From: Pontivivens marinum
GTDB taxonomy: Bacteria > Pseudomonadota > Alphaproteobacteria > Rhodobacterales > Rhodobacteraceae
Direction of reading: 5' to 3'
Assembly (NCBI RefSeq): GCF_900231835.1
Contig: NZ_OCTN01000012.1
Coordinates: 24,569 to 88,568, forward strand
DNA length: 64,000 bases
In this document: positions 8,285 to 16,851 of the stretch, piece after piece
How positions within the stretch are numbered: the first letter of the stretch is position 1
Layout of the letters: each line of letters starts with the position of its first letter
Position numbers and translations under genes: made by a program
Notes under the pieces: generated by a model
What the model saw: the letters and a program-made list of their open reading frames with translations, nothing else
What the model was told of the DNA's origin: nothing
The model's database searches: none

Positions 8285-9253
8285 ATGCTTCATGTCATTT
8301 CCCCGATCATGCGCGTGATCGAGATCCCGATGCTGGCGCTTCAGCGCGTGCTGGGGATCAACAAACTCGCATGGGTCTTTCTCTTCCCCAACTTGCTGCT
8401 TTTCGGCCTGTTCGCATTCCTTCCGGTCATCCTGAACGTGGTCTATGCGACGACAGGCGGCGACAACGTGTTGTTGGCGGATCGCCCCTATGTGGGCCCG
8501 CGCAACTTTGGCACCTTGATGGATTGCTCGAATTACCTTGATCCGAATTCGTGCCGCGAGGACAAATTCTGGCGCGCCGTGTGGAACACCAGCTGGTTCG
8601 TGACCTTGCAGGTCGGCATGATGGTCTGCTTTTCACTGCTGACGGCGGTTATCCTTAACGGCGAAATACGCGCCCGCGGTTTTTTCCGCTCGGTCTTTTT
8701 CTTTCCTGTCTTGCTGTCTCCTGTTGTCGTTGCCCTGATCTGGAAATGGATATTGCAACGCGAAGGCGTGCTGAACGCGTTTCTGGATTGGACGGGTATC
8801 GGCGGCTTCAACTGGCTGGTGGATGCGCAATGGGCGTTCGGCTGGTCCGTCTTCATCTCCGTCTGGGCTCATATGGGGTTCTACACCTTGATCCTGCTGG
8901 CCGGTTTGCAGGCAATCCCGCGCGACGTGTATGACGCAGCGACGATGGACCGCGCATCGCCTTGGCGCACGTTTCGCCGCATCACATTGCCGCTATTGGC
9001 ACCGACCATGCTGGTGGTGCTGGTGTTGGCGTTGATCAAGGGCGTACAGACGTTCGATGAAATCTATGCCTTTACGGGCGGTGGCCCCGGCACGGCGACG
9101 ACCTTCATCATTCAATACATTTACGAAGAAGGCTTTGCGGGTGCTCCGCGCCTGTTCGGTCTGGCCGCTGCTGCGTCGCTTCTGGTGGCCCTGGTGCTGA
9201 TCCTTTTGACGCTTGTGCAACTCTGGGCGAACAGGAAGAACGCAAATGGCTAA
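8285..9253 (+). CDS. Sugar ABC transporter permease 1 (MalF-like)
   Basis: A 322-residue inner-membrane protein with about six transmembrane helices, the first at LAWVFLFPNLLLFGLFAFLPVIL. The cytoplasmic EAA loop is seen as YDAATMDRASPWRTFRRITLPLLAP, the contact site for the ATPase. The length and the N-terminal layout fit the UgpA/LacF-like group. The ATG at 8285 has GGAGGG four bases upstream; a GTG at 8273 in frame lies before the Shine-Dalgarno site and is rejected. Its last eight bases overlap the next permease gene, so the two are translationally coupled and should form the heterodimeric channel. Confidence 0.92.
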   Translation: MLHVISPIMRVIEIPMLALQRVLGINKLAWVFLFPNLLLFGLFAFLPVILNVVYATTGGDNVLLADRPYVGPRNFGTLMDCSNYLDPNSCREDKFWRAVWNTSWFVTLQVGMMVCFSLLTAVILNGEIRARGFFRSVFFFPVLLSPVVVALIWKWILQREGVLNAFLDWTGIGGFNWLVDAQWAFGWSVFISVWAHMGFYTLILLAGLQAIPRDVYDAATMDRASPWRTFRRITLPLLAPTMLVVLVLALIKGVQTFDEIYAFTGGGPGTATTFIIQYIYEEGFAGAPRLFGLAAAASLLVALVLILLTLVQLWANRKNANG

Positions 9254-10307
9254 AGTCATCTCCTTTCTGACGGCGACGCGCGGCAAGGGCCGCCTGCATT
9301 GGACCGACTGGGTATCCTACGCCTATCTGGCGATTGGCATCTTTCTGATGTTCGGTCCTGTGATCTGGCTGGTTCTGTCCAGCTTCAAGACGCAAAACGA
9401 ACTGGATCGGTTCCCGCCACGCTTCCTGCCTTATGCGCAGGAAACTGTGGAACTGGATGGGTTTGAAGACCCGTTGATCCTCTTCACGGTATCGCGGACG
9501 TCTGAGTCCGAAGTGGCGGGTGAGACCGTTGCACAAACCCGTCGCGGTGCAGGCCGCGCAGAGGTTGTGCGGCTGGATGATCCTGAAACGCGTATCCGGC
9601 TGCCAGCAGTTGATTTGCAGGCGATCGAGTCCGTGGCATTCGCAACCGAAAATTACACACAACTGTTTGAGAGGTTCAATTTCCTGCGGTTCCTGTGGAA
9701 TTCGACCTTTATCACCGTGGTCGCGACGCTGTTGATGCTGCTGGTCAATTCGATGGCCGCTTTCGCCTTGTCCAAATACGAATTCCGGGGCCGGACAACG
9801 GTGCTTCTGCTGGTCATCGGCACATTGATGATCCCGCAAACGGTGGTCTTGGTGCCGCTGTTTCTGATCGTGACCGAACTGGGCATGTTCAACTCGCTTT
9901 GGGGAGTGATCATTCCGGGGGCCGCGACACCGACAGGCGTGTTCCTGTTGCGCCAATACATGATTACGATACCGGATGAAATTCTGGATGCCGCGCGGAT
10001 GGACAAGGCATCCGAGTGGAAAATCTTCTGGCGCATCATCGTGCCATTGTCTGCGCCCGCCATCGCCGTGCTTGCGATCCTCGCGATCATGTGGCGCTGG
10101 AATGATTTCCTATGGCCGCTGATTGTTCTGACGCGCACAGAAAACTTCACACTGCAACTGGCATTGAATTCGTTCCAGGGGGAGTTGCAGACCGACTGGG
10201 CCTCGCTTCTGGCCATGACGGTTCTGACATTGTTGCCGATCGCGGCCGTCTTCATGTTCCTGCAAAAATACATCGCCACGGGCATCGCTTCGACGGGGGG
10301 CAAATAA
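9246..10307 (+). CDS. Sugar ABC transporter permease 2 (MalG-like)
   Basis: A 353-residue inner-membrane permease of the UgpE/LacG/MalG type. The first helix is around residues 20-42 (AYLAIGIFLMFGPVIWLVLSS); the remaining helices start only after about residue 148 and the EAA loop reads LDAARMDKASEWKIFWRIIVPLSAP. The periplasmic stretch between helix 1 and helix 2 is unusually long, about 100 residues and rich in charged amino acids, against a usual total length of 270-300 for this family. The start overlaps the preceding gene by eight bases, and the stop overlaps the ATPase start in TAATG. It pairs with the upstream permease to carry the same substrate. Confidence 0.92.
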   Translation: MAKVISFLTATRGKGRLHWTDWVSYAYLAIGIFLMFGPVIWLVLSSFKTQNELDRFPPRFLPYAQETVELDGFEDPLILFTVSRTSESEVAGETVAQTRRGAGRAEVVRLDDPETRIRLPAVDLQAIESVAFATENYTQLFERFNFLRFLWNSTFITVVATLLMLLVNSMAAFALSKYEFRGRTTVLLLVIGTLMIPQTVVLVPLFLIVTELGMFNSLWGVIIPGAATPTGVFLLRQYMITIPDEILDAARMDKASEWKIFWRIIVPLSAPAIAVLAILAIMWRWNDFLWPLIVLTRTENFTLQLALNSFQGELQTDWASLLAMTVLTLLPIAAVFMFLQKYIATGIASTGGK

Positions 10308-11407
10308 TGGACCTGAACTTACCAAGCGTGGGCGTGCAGCTCAAAAACGCGCGCAAATCTTATGGCAATGTCGAGGTCATCAAGGGCATAGACCTTGATA
10401 TCAGTCACGGCGAGTTCTGCGTGTTTGTCGGGCCGTCAGGGTGCGGAAAATCTACGCTGTTGCGGATGATTTCCGGGTTGGAGCCGATTTCGGGCGGGGA
10501 TATCGTGATCGGGGATGAGGTCGTGAACGACATCCCCGCCGCTGACCGTGGCCTGGCGATGGTGTTTCAGTCTTATGCCCTCTATCCGCATATGACCGTG
10601 GAGCAAAATCTGAGCTTCGGGTTGGAGAACATCAACACGCCCCGCGCCGAAATCAAGGATAAGATCAACGCCGTCTCTGCGATGCTTCAGATCGATCAAC
10701 TGCTGGATCGGCGTCCCAAGGATCTGTCAGGCGGTCAACGCCAGCGCGTCGCCATTGGCCGCGCAGTTGTACGCGAACCCCGAGTGTTTCTGTTTGATGA
10801 GCCGCTCTCGAACCTCGATGCGGAACTTCGCGTCGATATGCGCGGCGAGATCTCGGCGCTGCACAAACGGCTCGGGAACACGATGATTTACGTGACCCAC
10901 GACCAGGTGGAGGCCATGACAATGGCCGACAAGATCGCCGTGCTGCGTCTGGGTGAGTTGGAGCAATTCGGTGCGCCGCTCGAATTGTTCAACAACCCGC
11001 ACAACCTGTTCGTGGCGGGTTTCATCGGCTCGCCCAAGATGAACTTCCTCAAGGGCAAGGTGGATGCAAGCGACCGCACGTTATTGACGCTGGAAACCGG
11101 AGAGCAGGTACGCCTTCCCGGCACTGGTTTCGCGCAGCAGGCGGGGCAATCCGTAACGCTTGGCATCCGCCCCAATGAACTGCAACCGGCAACGGACGGC
11201 GCACTTCATCTCGAAGTTCGCGCGGTCGAACAACTCGGCTCCGACAGCTATCTGTACGGCGCCCTTAGCGATGGGACACGTCTGACTGTCCACAATTCCG
11301 GCCAAACGGTAGTCCGTGAGGGCGAAAAGGTGCCGCTCAGTTTTGCCACGGACGCCGTACATCTTTTCGACACTGAATCCACTTTGACCCTACGGGATCA
11401 ATCATGA
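10307..11407 (+). CDS. Sugar ABC transporter ATP-binding protein (UgpC/MsmK/MalK-like)
   Basis: A 366-residue ATPase. The nucleotide-binding domain contains Walker A GPSGCGKST, signature LSGGQRQRVAIGRA, Walker B VFLFDEPLSNLD and the H-loop YVTHDQ. Residues from about 240 to the end form the OB-fold regulatory tail typical of CUT1 ATPases, including LGIRPNEL. It sits on the cytoplasmic face and drives the two permeases. The ATG at 10307 overlaps the upstream stop by one base. The last four bases (ATGA) overlap the uxuA start, so import and catabolism are encoded on one transcript. Confidence 0.95.
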   Translation: MDLNLPSVGVQLKNARKSYGNVEVIKGIDLDISHGEFCVFVGPSGCGKSTLLRMISGLEPISGGDIVIGDEVVNDIPAADRGLAMVFQSYALYPHMTVEQNLSFGLENINTPRAEIKDKINAVSAMLQIDQLLDRRPKDLSGGQRQRVAIGRAVVREPRVFLFDEPLSNLDAELRVDMRGEISALHKRLGNTMIYVTHDQVEAMTMADKIAVLRLGELEQFGAPLELFNNPHNLFVAGFIGSPKMNFLKGKVDASDRTLLTLETGEQVRLPGTGFAQQAGQSVTLGIRPNELQPATDGALHLEVRAVEQLGSDSYLYGALSDGTRLTVHNSGQTVVREGEKVPLSFATDAVHLFDTESTLTLRDQS

Positions 11408-12603
11408 GGCAAACATGGCGCTGGTTCGGCCCCGAGGACGAGATAACGATTGGTGATATCCGCCAAACCGGCGCCGCTGGAATCGTATCAGCGCTGCACC
11501 ATGTGCCGACAGGCGCTGTATGGACGCCAGATGAGATTGCCAAGCGCCAGCGTGAGATTGAGGGACCACCCGACACGCCAAGCGGGCTAACGTGGGACGT
11601 AGTGGAAAGCTTGCCAGTTTCCGAGGCGATCAAAACCCAAAGCCACGATTGTGCCGCGCATATCGAAGCGTGGCGAACGAGCCTTCGCCATCTCGCGGCG
11701 GCTGGACAGAAGGTGGTCTGCTACAACTTCATGCCGGTCCTTGACTGGACGAGGACTAATCTGGCCGCGCGGTTGCCCGGTGGTGGCACAGCGATGGCTT
11801 TTGACCTGATCGATTTCGCTATTTTCGATCTACATATCTTGCAGCGCAAAGAAGCGGAGGAGGAGCATTCTGCTGCGATCCAGGACGCGGCTTTAGAGCG
11901 GTTATCGCAGATGAGTGATGGTGCGAAGGCGGCCTTAGCGTCTAACATCGTTGCGGGGTTGCCGGGATCGAACGATCGTTGGACGTTGGACGACGTTCGC
12001 GCCAACCTTGGCACCTATTCCGCGATTTCGCCGACTATGTTGCGGCAAAACCTGATCGATTTTTTGTCCGAAGTCGCTCCATTGGCCGAAGAGCTTGGAA
12101 TGCGCTTGTGTTGCCACCCTGACGACCCACCATTTCCGCTGCTCGGTTTGCCGCGCGTAATGTCAACGACGGACGACTATGCCGTGATGCTTGGTGCGGT
12201 GGACCTGCCTGCGAGCGGAGCCACGTTTTGCACAGGCTCGCTGGGCGTGGCGGAAGGGTTCGCCCCGGTCGATTTCATCACCCGCCTGGGCGCGCGCATC
12301 CATTTCGTCCATCTACGCAACACGCTGCGTGCGGGGCCCGTTGATGGCACTCGCGTCAGTTTCCATGAATCCGAGCATCTCGAAGGTGACACGGATATGG
12401 TGGCGACACTAGACGCGCTTCTTGCGCAGGAGGCACTGCGGCGTGCCGAGGGCCGCGCAGACGCACAAATCCCGATGCGGCCCGACCACGGTCAGGCGCT
12501 ACTGAGTGATCTGGATCGCTCGATGATGCCCGGCTACCCCTTGATCGGACGAATGCGTGGACTGGCAGAACTTAGAGGCGTCATGGTGGCACTAGAACGA
12601 TAG
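11404..12603 (+). CDS. uxuA: Mannonate dehydratase
   Basis: A 399-residue protein of the UxuA family. The N-terminus has TWRWFGPEDEITIGDIRQTGAAGIVSALHH; later segments include LGMRLCCHPDDPPFPLLGLPR, an FCTGSLG sequence, and IHFVHLRN followed by FHESEHLEGDTDM, all typical of the metal-dependent (xylose-isomerase-like barrel) mannonate dehydratases. It removes water from D-mannonate to give 2-keto-3-deoxy-D-gluconate. With uxaC and uxuB on the other strand it completes the conversion of glucuronate. The following kinase (kdgK) and aldolase (eda) steps are absent from the window; the operon ends 307 bases before an insertion sequence. Confidence 0.95.
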   Translation: MRQTWRWFGPEDEITIGDIRQTGAAGIVSALHHVPTGAVWTPDEIAKRQREIEGPPDTPSGLTWDVVESLPVSEAIKTQSHDCAAHIEAWRTSLRHLAAAGQKVVCYNFMPVLDWTRTNLAARLPGGGTAMAFDLIDFAIFDLHILQRKEAEEEHSAAIQDAALERLSQMSDGAKAALASNIVAGLPGSNDRWTLDDVRANLGTYSAISPTMLRQNLIDFLSEVAPLAEELGMRLCCHPDDPPFPLLGLPRVMSTTDDYAVMLGAVDLPASGATFCTGSLGVAEGFAPVDFITRLGARIHFVHLRNTLRAGPVDGTRVSFHESEHLEGDTDMVATLDALLAQEALRRAEGRADAQIPMRPDHGQALLSDLDRSMMPGYPLIGRMRGLAELRGVMVALER

Positions 12604-12910
12604 CCGCGCGGCCGCTCTGCTGGGCACTGAAAAGACATCGGCTGATTGATTGAAATGAAACCCAATAATGCACAATCTATTCAGTGAAAATCTAGTTTCA
12701 TTCCGTTGCAGATAAATGTTAAAAAATGGTGGAATAGATTAATAGCTTCGCCGAATTTACTGGAATTTCAAGCAGAATGTAGCGTTTGGGCAAAGCAGGC
12801 TGAACATTCTCGGCAGATGTAGTTTACCTGTTTGGCAAAGCTGGCTGCATCGCAGCAAGGCGCTCGACGTAAACGAAGATAAATGGTGCGTCAGCATAAG
12901 TCACGACATT
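12604..12910. other. AT-rich stretch between uxuA and the IS3 element
   Basis: These 307 bases are clearly richer in A and T than the surroundings and show no convincing gene. They contain an imperfect direct repeat, TTTGGGCAAAGCAGGCTG at 12785-12802 and TTTGGCAAAGCTGGCTG at 12831-12847. Neither strand encodes the missing C-terminal part of the IS30 transposase found on the far side of the IS3 element. It may be a decayed gene or intergenic DNA brought in by rearrangement. Confidence 0.4.
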
Positions 12911-12972
12911 CTGAAGTGGTCCCACTTATTTGGACAGTTTTGCGGCTGAGCTAAGATGTAATCGGGTTGGTG

Positions 12973-13620
12973 TCATGCCGCTTTTCGTATTTCCGCTTGG
13001 GTAAAGTATGCTGTGTCCGGCGTGCGCTTATCAAGGGCGGAGTGAGGGCGCTCGGAGTTGTCGAACCCGATCCAGTTATCGATGATCCGTTTGGCTTGGA
13101 ACCCGTCCTGTAATTCTTGCAGATAAACGGCCTCCTGTTTGAGTGACCGCCACAACCGTTCGATGAAGATGTTATCGAGATAACGACCTCGACCATCCAT
13201 TGAGATTTCGACATCTGCCTCGGTCAAGGTGGTGATCCAGGCTGCACCCGTGAACTGCGATCCTTGGTCCGTATTCATGATCTCGGGCTTGCCGTATTTA
13301 GCGATTGCCTCGCTCAAGGCTTCAACACAAAAACTGGCATCCAGCGTGTTCGATAACCGCCACGCCAAGACCTTGCGGGTCGCCCAATCCATGATGGCGA
13401 CCAGATACAAGAACCCGCGCCGCACAGGGATGTAGGTGATGTCACTGCACCAAACGTGGTTCGGCCGCGTGATTGGTAGCTTCCGAAGCAGGTATGGGTA
13501 AATCCGGTGCTGTGGGTGCTTCTTGCTGGTGTTTGGGCCTTTGTAGATGGCCTGGAGTCCCATCAAACCCATCAATCTGCGCACACGGTGACGACCGGCA
13601 TGAAAACCATTTCTCGGCAA
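12973..13620 (-). pseudogene. IS3-family transposase orfB, integrase-core part (after in-frame stop)
   Basis: This segment encodes the rve integrase core. It has the HTH_21-like PRNGFHAGRHRVRRLMGLMGLQ, then WCSDITYIP with the first catalytic Asp, NTDQGSQFTG with the second, and IERLWRSLKQE with the Glu. It is in the same frame as the upstream segment but separated from it by a TAG at 13621-13623, where relatives read QIAAYLPR, so a Tyr codon probably mutated to stop. A second unusual site is GFDNSERPH where YNxERPH is usual. Without suppression the DDE domain is not joined to its N-terminal half, so the element should not move on its own. Confidence 0.85.
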
Positions 13621-14103
13621 CTAGGCCGCGATCTGGCGGCTGCCGAAAAACGGATACTTCGTGAACACACGATCGATCTCGTTCATCAATTCCAGCGTCT
13701 CGGCATTCACACCAACGGGCACGTAATACAGCGACGATCGGCTGATCTTCAGCAGTTTGCATTGGCTGGTCAGGCTCAAATCCGTATGATCCCGATTGAT
13801 CATCGCTTTGCGTTCGTTCGGGCTCATCGCTTCAGCCCTTATGACAAAAAAATCAGTTTCAACCGCCAGTTTGCCAATCTTCGCATGAAGCTCTTTGACT
13901 TCGGCTTCGTTATCTTCAGCCTTCCTGACCTTGTCAGAGAACACACCCGTCAGACCATCAATTGCCTGCCGTTTCCATGTCGTCACCTGCGTCGGGTGGA
14001 TATTGTGCTTAGCTGCAATCTCTTGCGCCGTCTTGTCTCCGCGAAGCGCCTCAAGCGCTACCGTGGCCTTAAAATTATCTGAAAAACTGCGTCTCTTCGT
14101 CAT
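13621..14103 (-). pseudogene. IS3-family transposase orfA fused to the orfB N-terminus
   Basis: A 160-residue product. Residues 1-60 are a typical orfA helix-turn-helix (MTKRRSFSDNFKATVALEAL and NIHPTQVTTWKRQ), followed by a short coiled-coil. After a run of seven T on the coding strand (13846-13852) the frame continues into the orfB start, AMSPNERKAMINRDH and LLKISRSSLYY. With six T the reading would be GAT TTT TTG TCA TAA, ending orfA with DFLS as usual for this group. Hence an extra T has fused the two genes, or the run marks the normal frameshift site. The product then stops at TAG 13621-13623 within orfB. Confidence 0.8.
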
Positions 14104-14166
14104 TTCTGTATCCTGTCTTCAAGGTTGGATACATCTTAGCACGCTGTCCGAATTTGCCGGACCACT

Positions 14167-15039
14167 TCAGTAGAGCTCGCGCGGCAACTTCTGAGCCGAT
14201 TTGATCAAGGCCGTAACGACGCTCTCGGTGTCCTTGTTCGCGACTTTAACCAGCATCACATACCGAGAATGCCGCTCAACAAGGGTCGCAATATAGCTGT
14301 TCTTCGAACCGCCGACCAAGTCGCCTTCCCAGTGGCCCGGAACGGCACGATCCTCGACGGATGCAGGCCTTTCACTGATGGACACAGCATCCTTAATCTG
14401 ACCATTGCCCTTGCGCTTCTGGCTTGCGTGCTTGGAACGCCTGACTGTCCGTTTGGCGCGCAGGTGCTCCAGAAGCTCCTTCTTCAGAACCCCACGTGCC
14501 TGTATATAAAGGCTTCTGTAAATCGTTTCGTGTGACACCTGTTTGTGCGCCTCCCCTGGGAAAGCACGTTTGAGCCAACCCGCAACCTGTTCAGGCGACC
14601 ACTTGCGCCGTAGCTTTGCAGATACTGCGTCGGCCAACTTTGGGTGACAAGCTAGCTTGCACATCTTGGGCCGCAATGCCCGATCCCACGCAGCTTGATC
14701 CGATGTGGTCGCGCGATAGCCTGTCTGGCCGCCATTGCGCCGCACCTCTCGGCTGATCGTCGAAGGCGCACGTCGCAATTGACGCGCAATCGACCGAAGC
14801 GAGTGTTTGGTGCTGAGCCCACGAGATATCTCTTCGCGCTCAGACAGGCTCAATGCAGACTTACCCCGTCTGCGATCTGGTGGACGTATTCCGCCCGTTG
14901 GTGAGATGACTGAAAAGACTGACGACGATTGACGATCAAAGACACGCCCAATCGATCTCATCGATTCCCCACGCTGCCATCGATCCCAAATCTCGGCACG
15001 CTGTTCAGCTGAATAGTAAATCCTGCGACGATACTTCAT
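14167..15039 (-). pseudogene. IS30-family transposase, C-terminus lost at the IS3 boundary
   Basis: 290 residues of an IS30 transposase: N-terminal HTH (YYSAEQRAEIWDRWQRGE, SLSEREEISRGLSTKHSLRSIARQL), then SPEQVAGWL, ETIYRSLY and the first catalytic Asp motif GHWEGDLVGG followed by LVERHSRYVMLVKV. The protein stops right after LPRELY, where family members continue with a T-W-D-R-G segment that carries the second catalytic Asp and then the Glu. The TGA that ends it is the first three bases of the IS3 terminal repeat. The product lacks two of three catalytic residues and must be inactive. Confidence 0.88.
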
Positions 15040-15091
15040 TCAAAACACTCCATCTTTTCCTAAAGACTAAAGTGTTGCGTTCACCAGTTGA
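14170..15091 (-). mobile_element. IS30-family element remnant
   Basis: The remnant runs from the IS3 boundary to a likely outer end near 15091. Read outward, TCAACTGGTGAACGCAACAC (complement of 15072-15091) resembles the terminal inverted repeats of IS30 relatives, but the partner repeat is missing, so the end is tentative. The rest of the element was not found on the other side of the IS3 insertion. Confidence 0.55.
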
Positions 15092-15438
15092 GCACACCAT
15101 CCGATTGTTACGCTACTTTCTGTCGATGTGCCGGATGCTATCGAATGTTGAACATACCGATGATTGATTTCACGAATGACACGTCGATAGGTCTGCGCCT
15201 TATCGGTCACGCCCATCTCGGGTCTGGGTATTAGCAGAGCTTCTCTATACTGGATCATAGCCAAGCAAGAGAGCGCTTAGAAAGGTGGGGCCCCTATGGA
15301 TTATACCAGCGGGAAACCTCTTTGCTGCGTTTAGTCCTGGTGAGCCAAGGAAAAGGATTTTGAGGTGAAGGTGTGGGGAGGGGGCGCTCTTGCTGCGGTG
15401 CTGTTCTTACACAGATTCTTGATTGAGCGATAGGTCTA
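15040..15438. other. Non-coding stretch between the IS30 remnant and tRNA-Ser
   Basis: About 400 bases. The first 50 belong to the IS30 end. A 65-codon open frame on the minus strand (15067-15264, starting MAMIQYREALLIPRP) runs into the IS end and could be a gene broken by it, but it matches nothing I recognise. The rest has no good reading frame and no clear terminator or promoter. Confidence 0.35.
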
Positions 15439-15528
15439 TGGCGGAGAGACAGGGATTCGAACCCTGGGAACCCGTGAAGGCTCAACGGTTTTCGAGACCG
15501 CCCCATTCGACCACTCTGGCACCTCTCC
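15439..15528 (-). tRNA. tRNA-Ser(CGA)
   Basis: A 90-base class II tRNA on the minus strand with CCA encoded. The acceptor GGAGAGG pairs with TCTCTCC, the T-arm is CAGGGTTCGAATCCCTG, and the long variable arm lies between. The anticodon stem GCGGT/ACCGT encloses the loop CTCGAAA, giving anticodon CGA, which reads UCG serine codons. D-loop bases TGGTCGAATGGGG fit serine tRNAs. Confidence 0.97.
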
Positions 15529-15822
15529 GTGAGGCGAGGCTCTACCCGTTTGATGTCGGGGCTGCAAGTGGTTCGCGGTCTGAGCTAGAATATTTTTTAT
15601 CGAGCGCAGCAGAATGGCTGTTTTATAGGGCGTACGGGCTCTATTGATCATTCACGCTTGACAGCTAGGGGGCTACGCACCATACGAGCCGTTCGTGGGC
15701 GAAGTGCGCCTGCGCGAATTTTGTAGATAGCTCCATTAGGGGCCGCTGCCCGAGGTGCGGGGAACCGCGCAACTCCCTCAACAGGGGACCACAGGGTGCG
15801 AAAGATGAAAAGGAAGACCAGC

Positions 15823-16428
15823 ATGTTTGCGGTCATCAAAACGGGTGGCAAGCAGTATCGCGTTGCCAAGGACGATGTTTTCACGGTTGAGAAGCTCGAC
15901 GGTGAATCTGGCGACGAGATCCGCTTCGCTGAAGTGCTCATGATGGGCGGCGAGACCGTCACCATCGGCGCACCTATGATCGACGGCGCGGCTGTCGTTG
16001 CCGAGGTTGTTGAGCAGATGCGCGGCCCGAAGGTTATCTCCTTCGTTAAGCGTCGTCGGAAGCACTCCTCCCAGCGTCGTCGCGGCCACCGCCAGCAACT
16101 GACAAAAGTACGGATCACAGACATCCTCGCCGACGGCGCCTCCGTGGCACCTGCGACGAAGGCTGCTGCTCCTGCTGCGAATGTTACCGCACCTTCGAAC
16201 CTGATGTCCGAGGCACCTGCTGATGCTGATGACCTGAAGAAGCTGTCGGGCGTTGGTCCTAAGCTGGAAGGCACGCTGCACGAGATCGGCGTCTACACCT
16301 TCGCTCAGATCGCTGAGTGGACTGCAGACGATGTCGCGTACATGGATGAGAAGCTGTCCTTCAAGGGCCGCATCGATCGTGAAGACTGGATCGGTCAGGC
16401 GAAAACTTTCGTCGCCGAAGCCGAATAA
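15823..16428 (+). CDS. rplU: 50S ribosomal protein L21 with C-terminal helix-hairpin-helix extension
   Basis: 201 residues. Residues 1-103 are L21 ([57 protein letters not shown]). An Ala/Pro-rich linker follows, then from about residue 138 a helix-hairpin-helix module with [20 protein letters not shown] and [19 protein letters not shown]. Typical L21 is only about 103 residues. Such HhH tails occur on L21 of some alphaproteobacteria; the function of the tail is unknown but the fold usually binds nucleic acid. ATG at 15823 follows AAAGGAAGA. rpmA starts 23 bases downstream, the standard rplU-rpmA operon. Confidence 0.95.
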   Translation: MFAVIKTGGKQYRVAKDDVFTVEKLDGESGDEIRFAEVLMMGGETVTIGAPMIDGAAVVAEVVEQMRGPKVISFVKRRRKHSSQRRRGHRQQLTKVRITDILADGASVAPATKAAAPAANVTAPSNLMSEAPADADDLKKLSGVGPKLEGTLHEIGVYTFAQIAEWTADDVAYMDEKLSFKGRIDREDWIGQAKTFVAEAE

Positions 16429-16451
16429 TTCAGAGTTGAGGAGACTATAGC

Positions 16452-16721
16452 ATGGCACATAAAAAAGCAGGCGGTTCCTCCCGTAATGGTCGCGACTCCG
16501 CAGGTCGCCGCCTTGGCGTGAAGAAATTTGGTGGCGAGCAGGTCATCCCGGGCAACATCCTCGTGCGTCAGCGCGGTACTAAGGTGTGGCCGGGTGAGAA
16601 CGTTGGCATGGGCCGCGATCACACTCTGTTCGCGAAACAAGAGGGTAACGTTACCTTCCACAAGGGCCTCAAGGGTCGCACGTTCATCAGCGTGCTTCCT
16701 GCACAGGAGGCCGCTGAATAA
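16452..16721 (+). CDS. rpmA: 50S ribosomal protein L27
   Basis: 89 residues with the conserved N-terminus [20 protein letters not shown], then [21 protein letters not shown] and GRDHTLFA. L27 sits near the peptidyl-transferase centre and its flexible N-terminus contacts the tRNA CCA end. No N-terminal cleavage extension of the Firmicutes type is present. A GAGGAG ribosome-binding site precedes the ATG. A hairpin follows the stop by 27 bases. Confidence 0.98.
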   Translation: MAHKKAGGSSRNGRDSAGRRLGVKKFGGEQVIPGNILVRQRGTKVWPGENVGMGRDHTLFAKQEGNVTFHKGLKGRTFISVLPAQEAAE

Positions 16722-16748
16722 GCCGGTCATACTGTGAACTAACAGTTT

Positions 16749-16776
16749 CGGGGATCGGCGGAAACGCCGGTCCCCG
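16749..16776 (+). terminator. Hairpin terminator after rpmA
   Basis: CGGGGATCGGCG (16749-16760) pairs with CGCCGGTCCCCG (16765-16776) around a GAAA tetraloop; 12 bp with one G-T pair. The downstream ATCTCGTTT has only a weak T-run. Confidence 0.65.
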
Positions 16777-16851
16777 ATCTCGTTTCTGCCATCCCCTACA
16801 CCGCCGCCCCGATCGGAAGACGACCTGCGGCATATGAGAGGGAGAGGGCAA

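Larger units (their letters stand above)
12911..14170 (-). mobile_element. IS3-family insertion sequence (inactive)
   Basis: About 1.26 kb bounded by inverted repeats. The left end begins CTGAAGTGGTCC and the right end, read inward on the other strand, begins CTGAAGTGGTCC as well. Similarity continues through GGACAG and GCTAAGATGTA on both sides. Inside are orfA and orfB on the minus strand. The flanking bases (ACATT on the left, TAGAG on the right) show no 3-4 bp target duplication. The right end abuts a truncated IS30 transposase. Confidence 0.85.

Noticed and set aside
12906..14175. Target-site duplication of the IS3 element
   Set aside because: ACATT and TAGAG flank the ends; no 3-5 base match.
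15067..15264. Minus-strand 65-codon frame beside the IS30 end
   Set aside because: Runs into the element end, no recognisable homology; could be a gene fragment but support is too weak.
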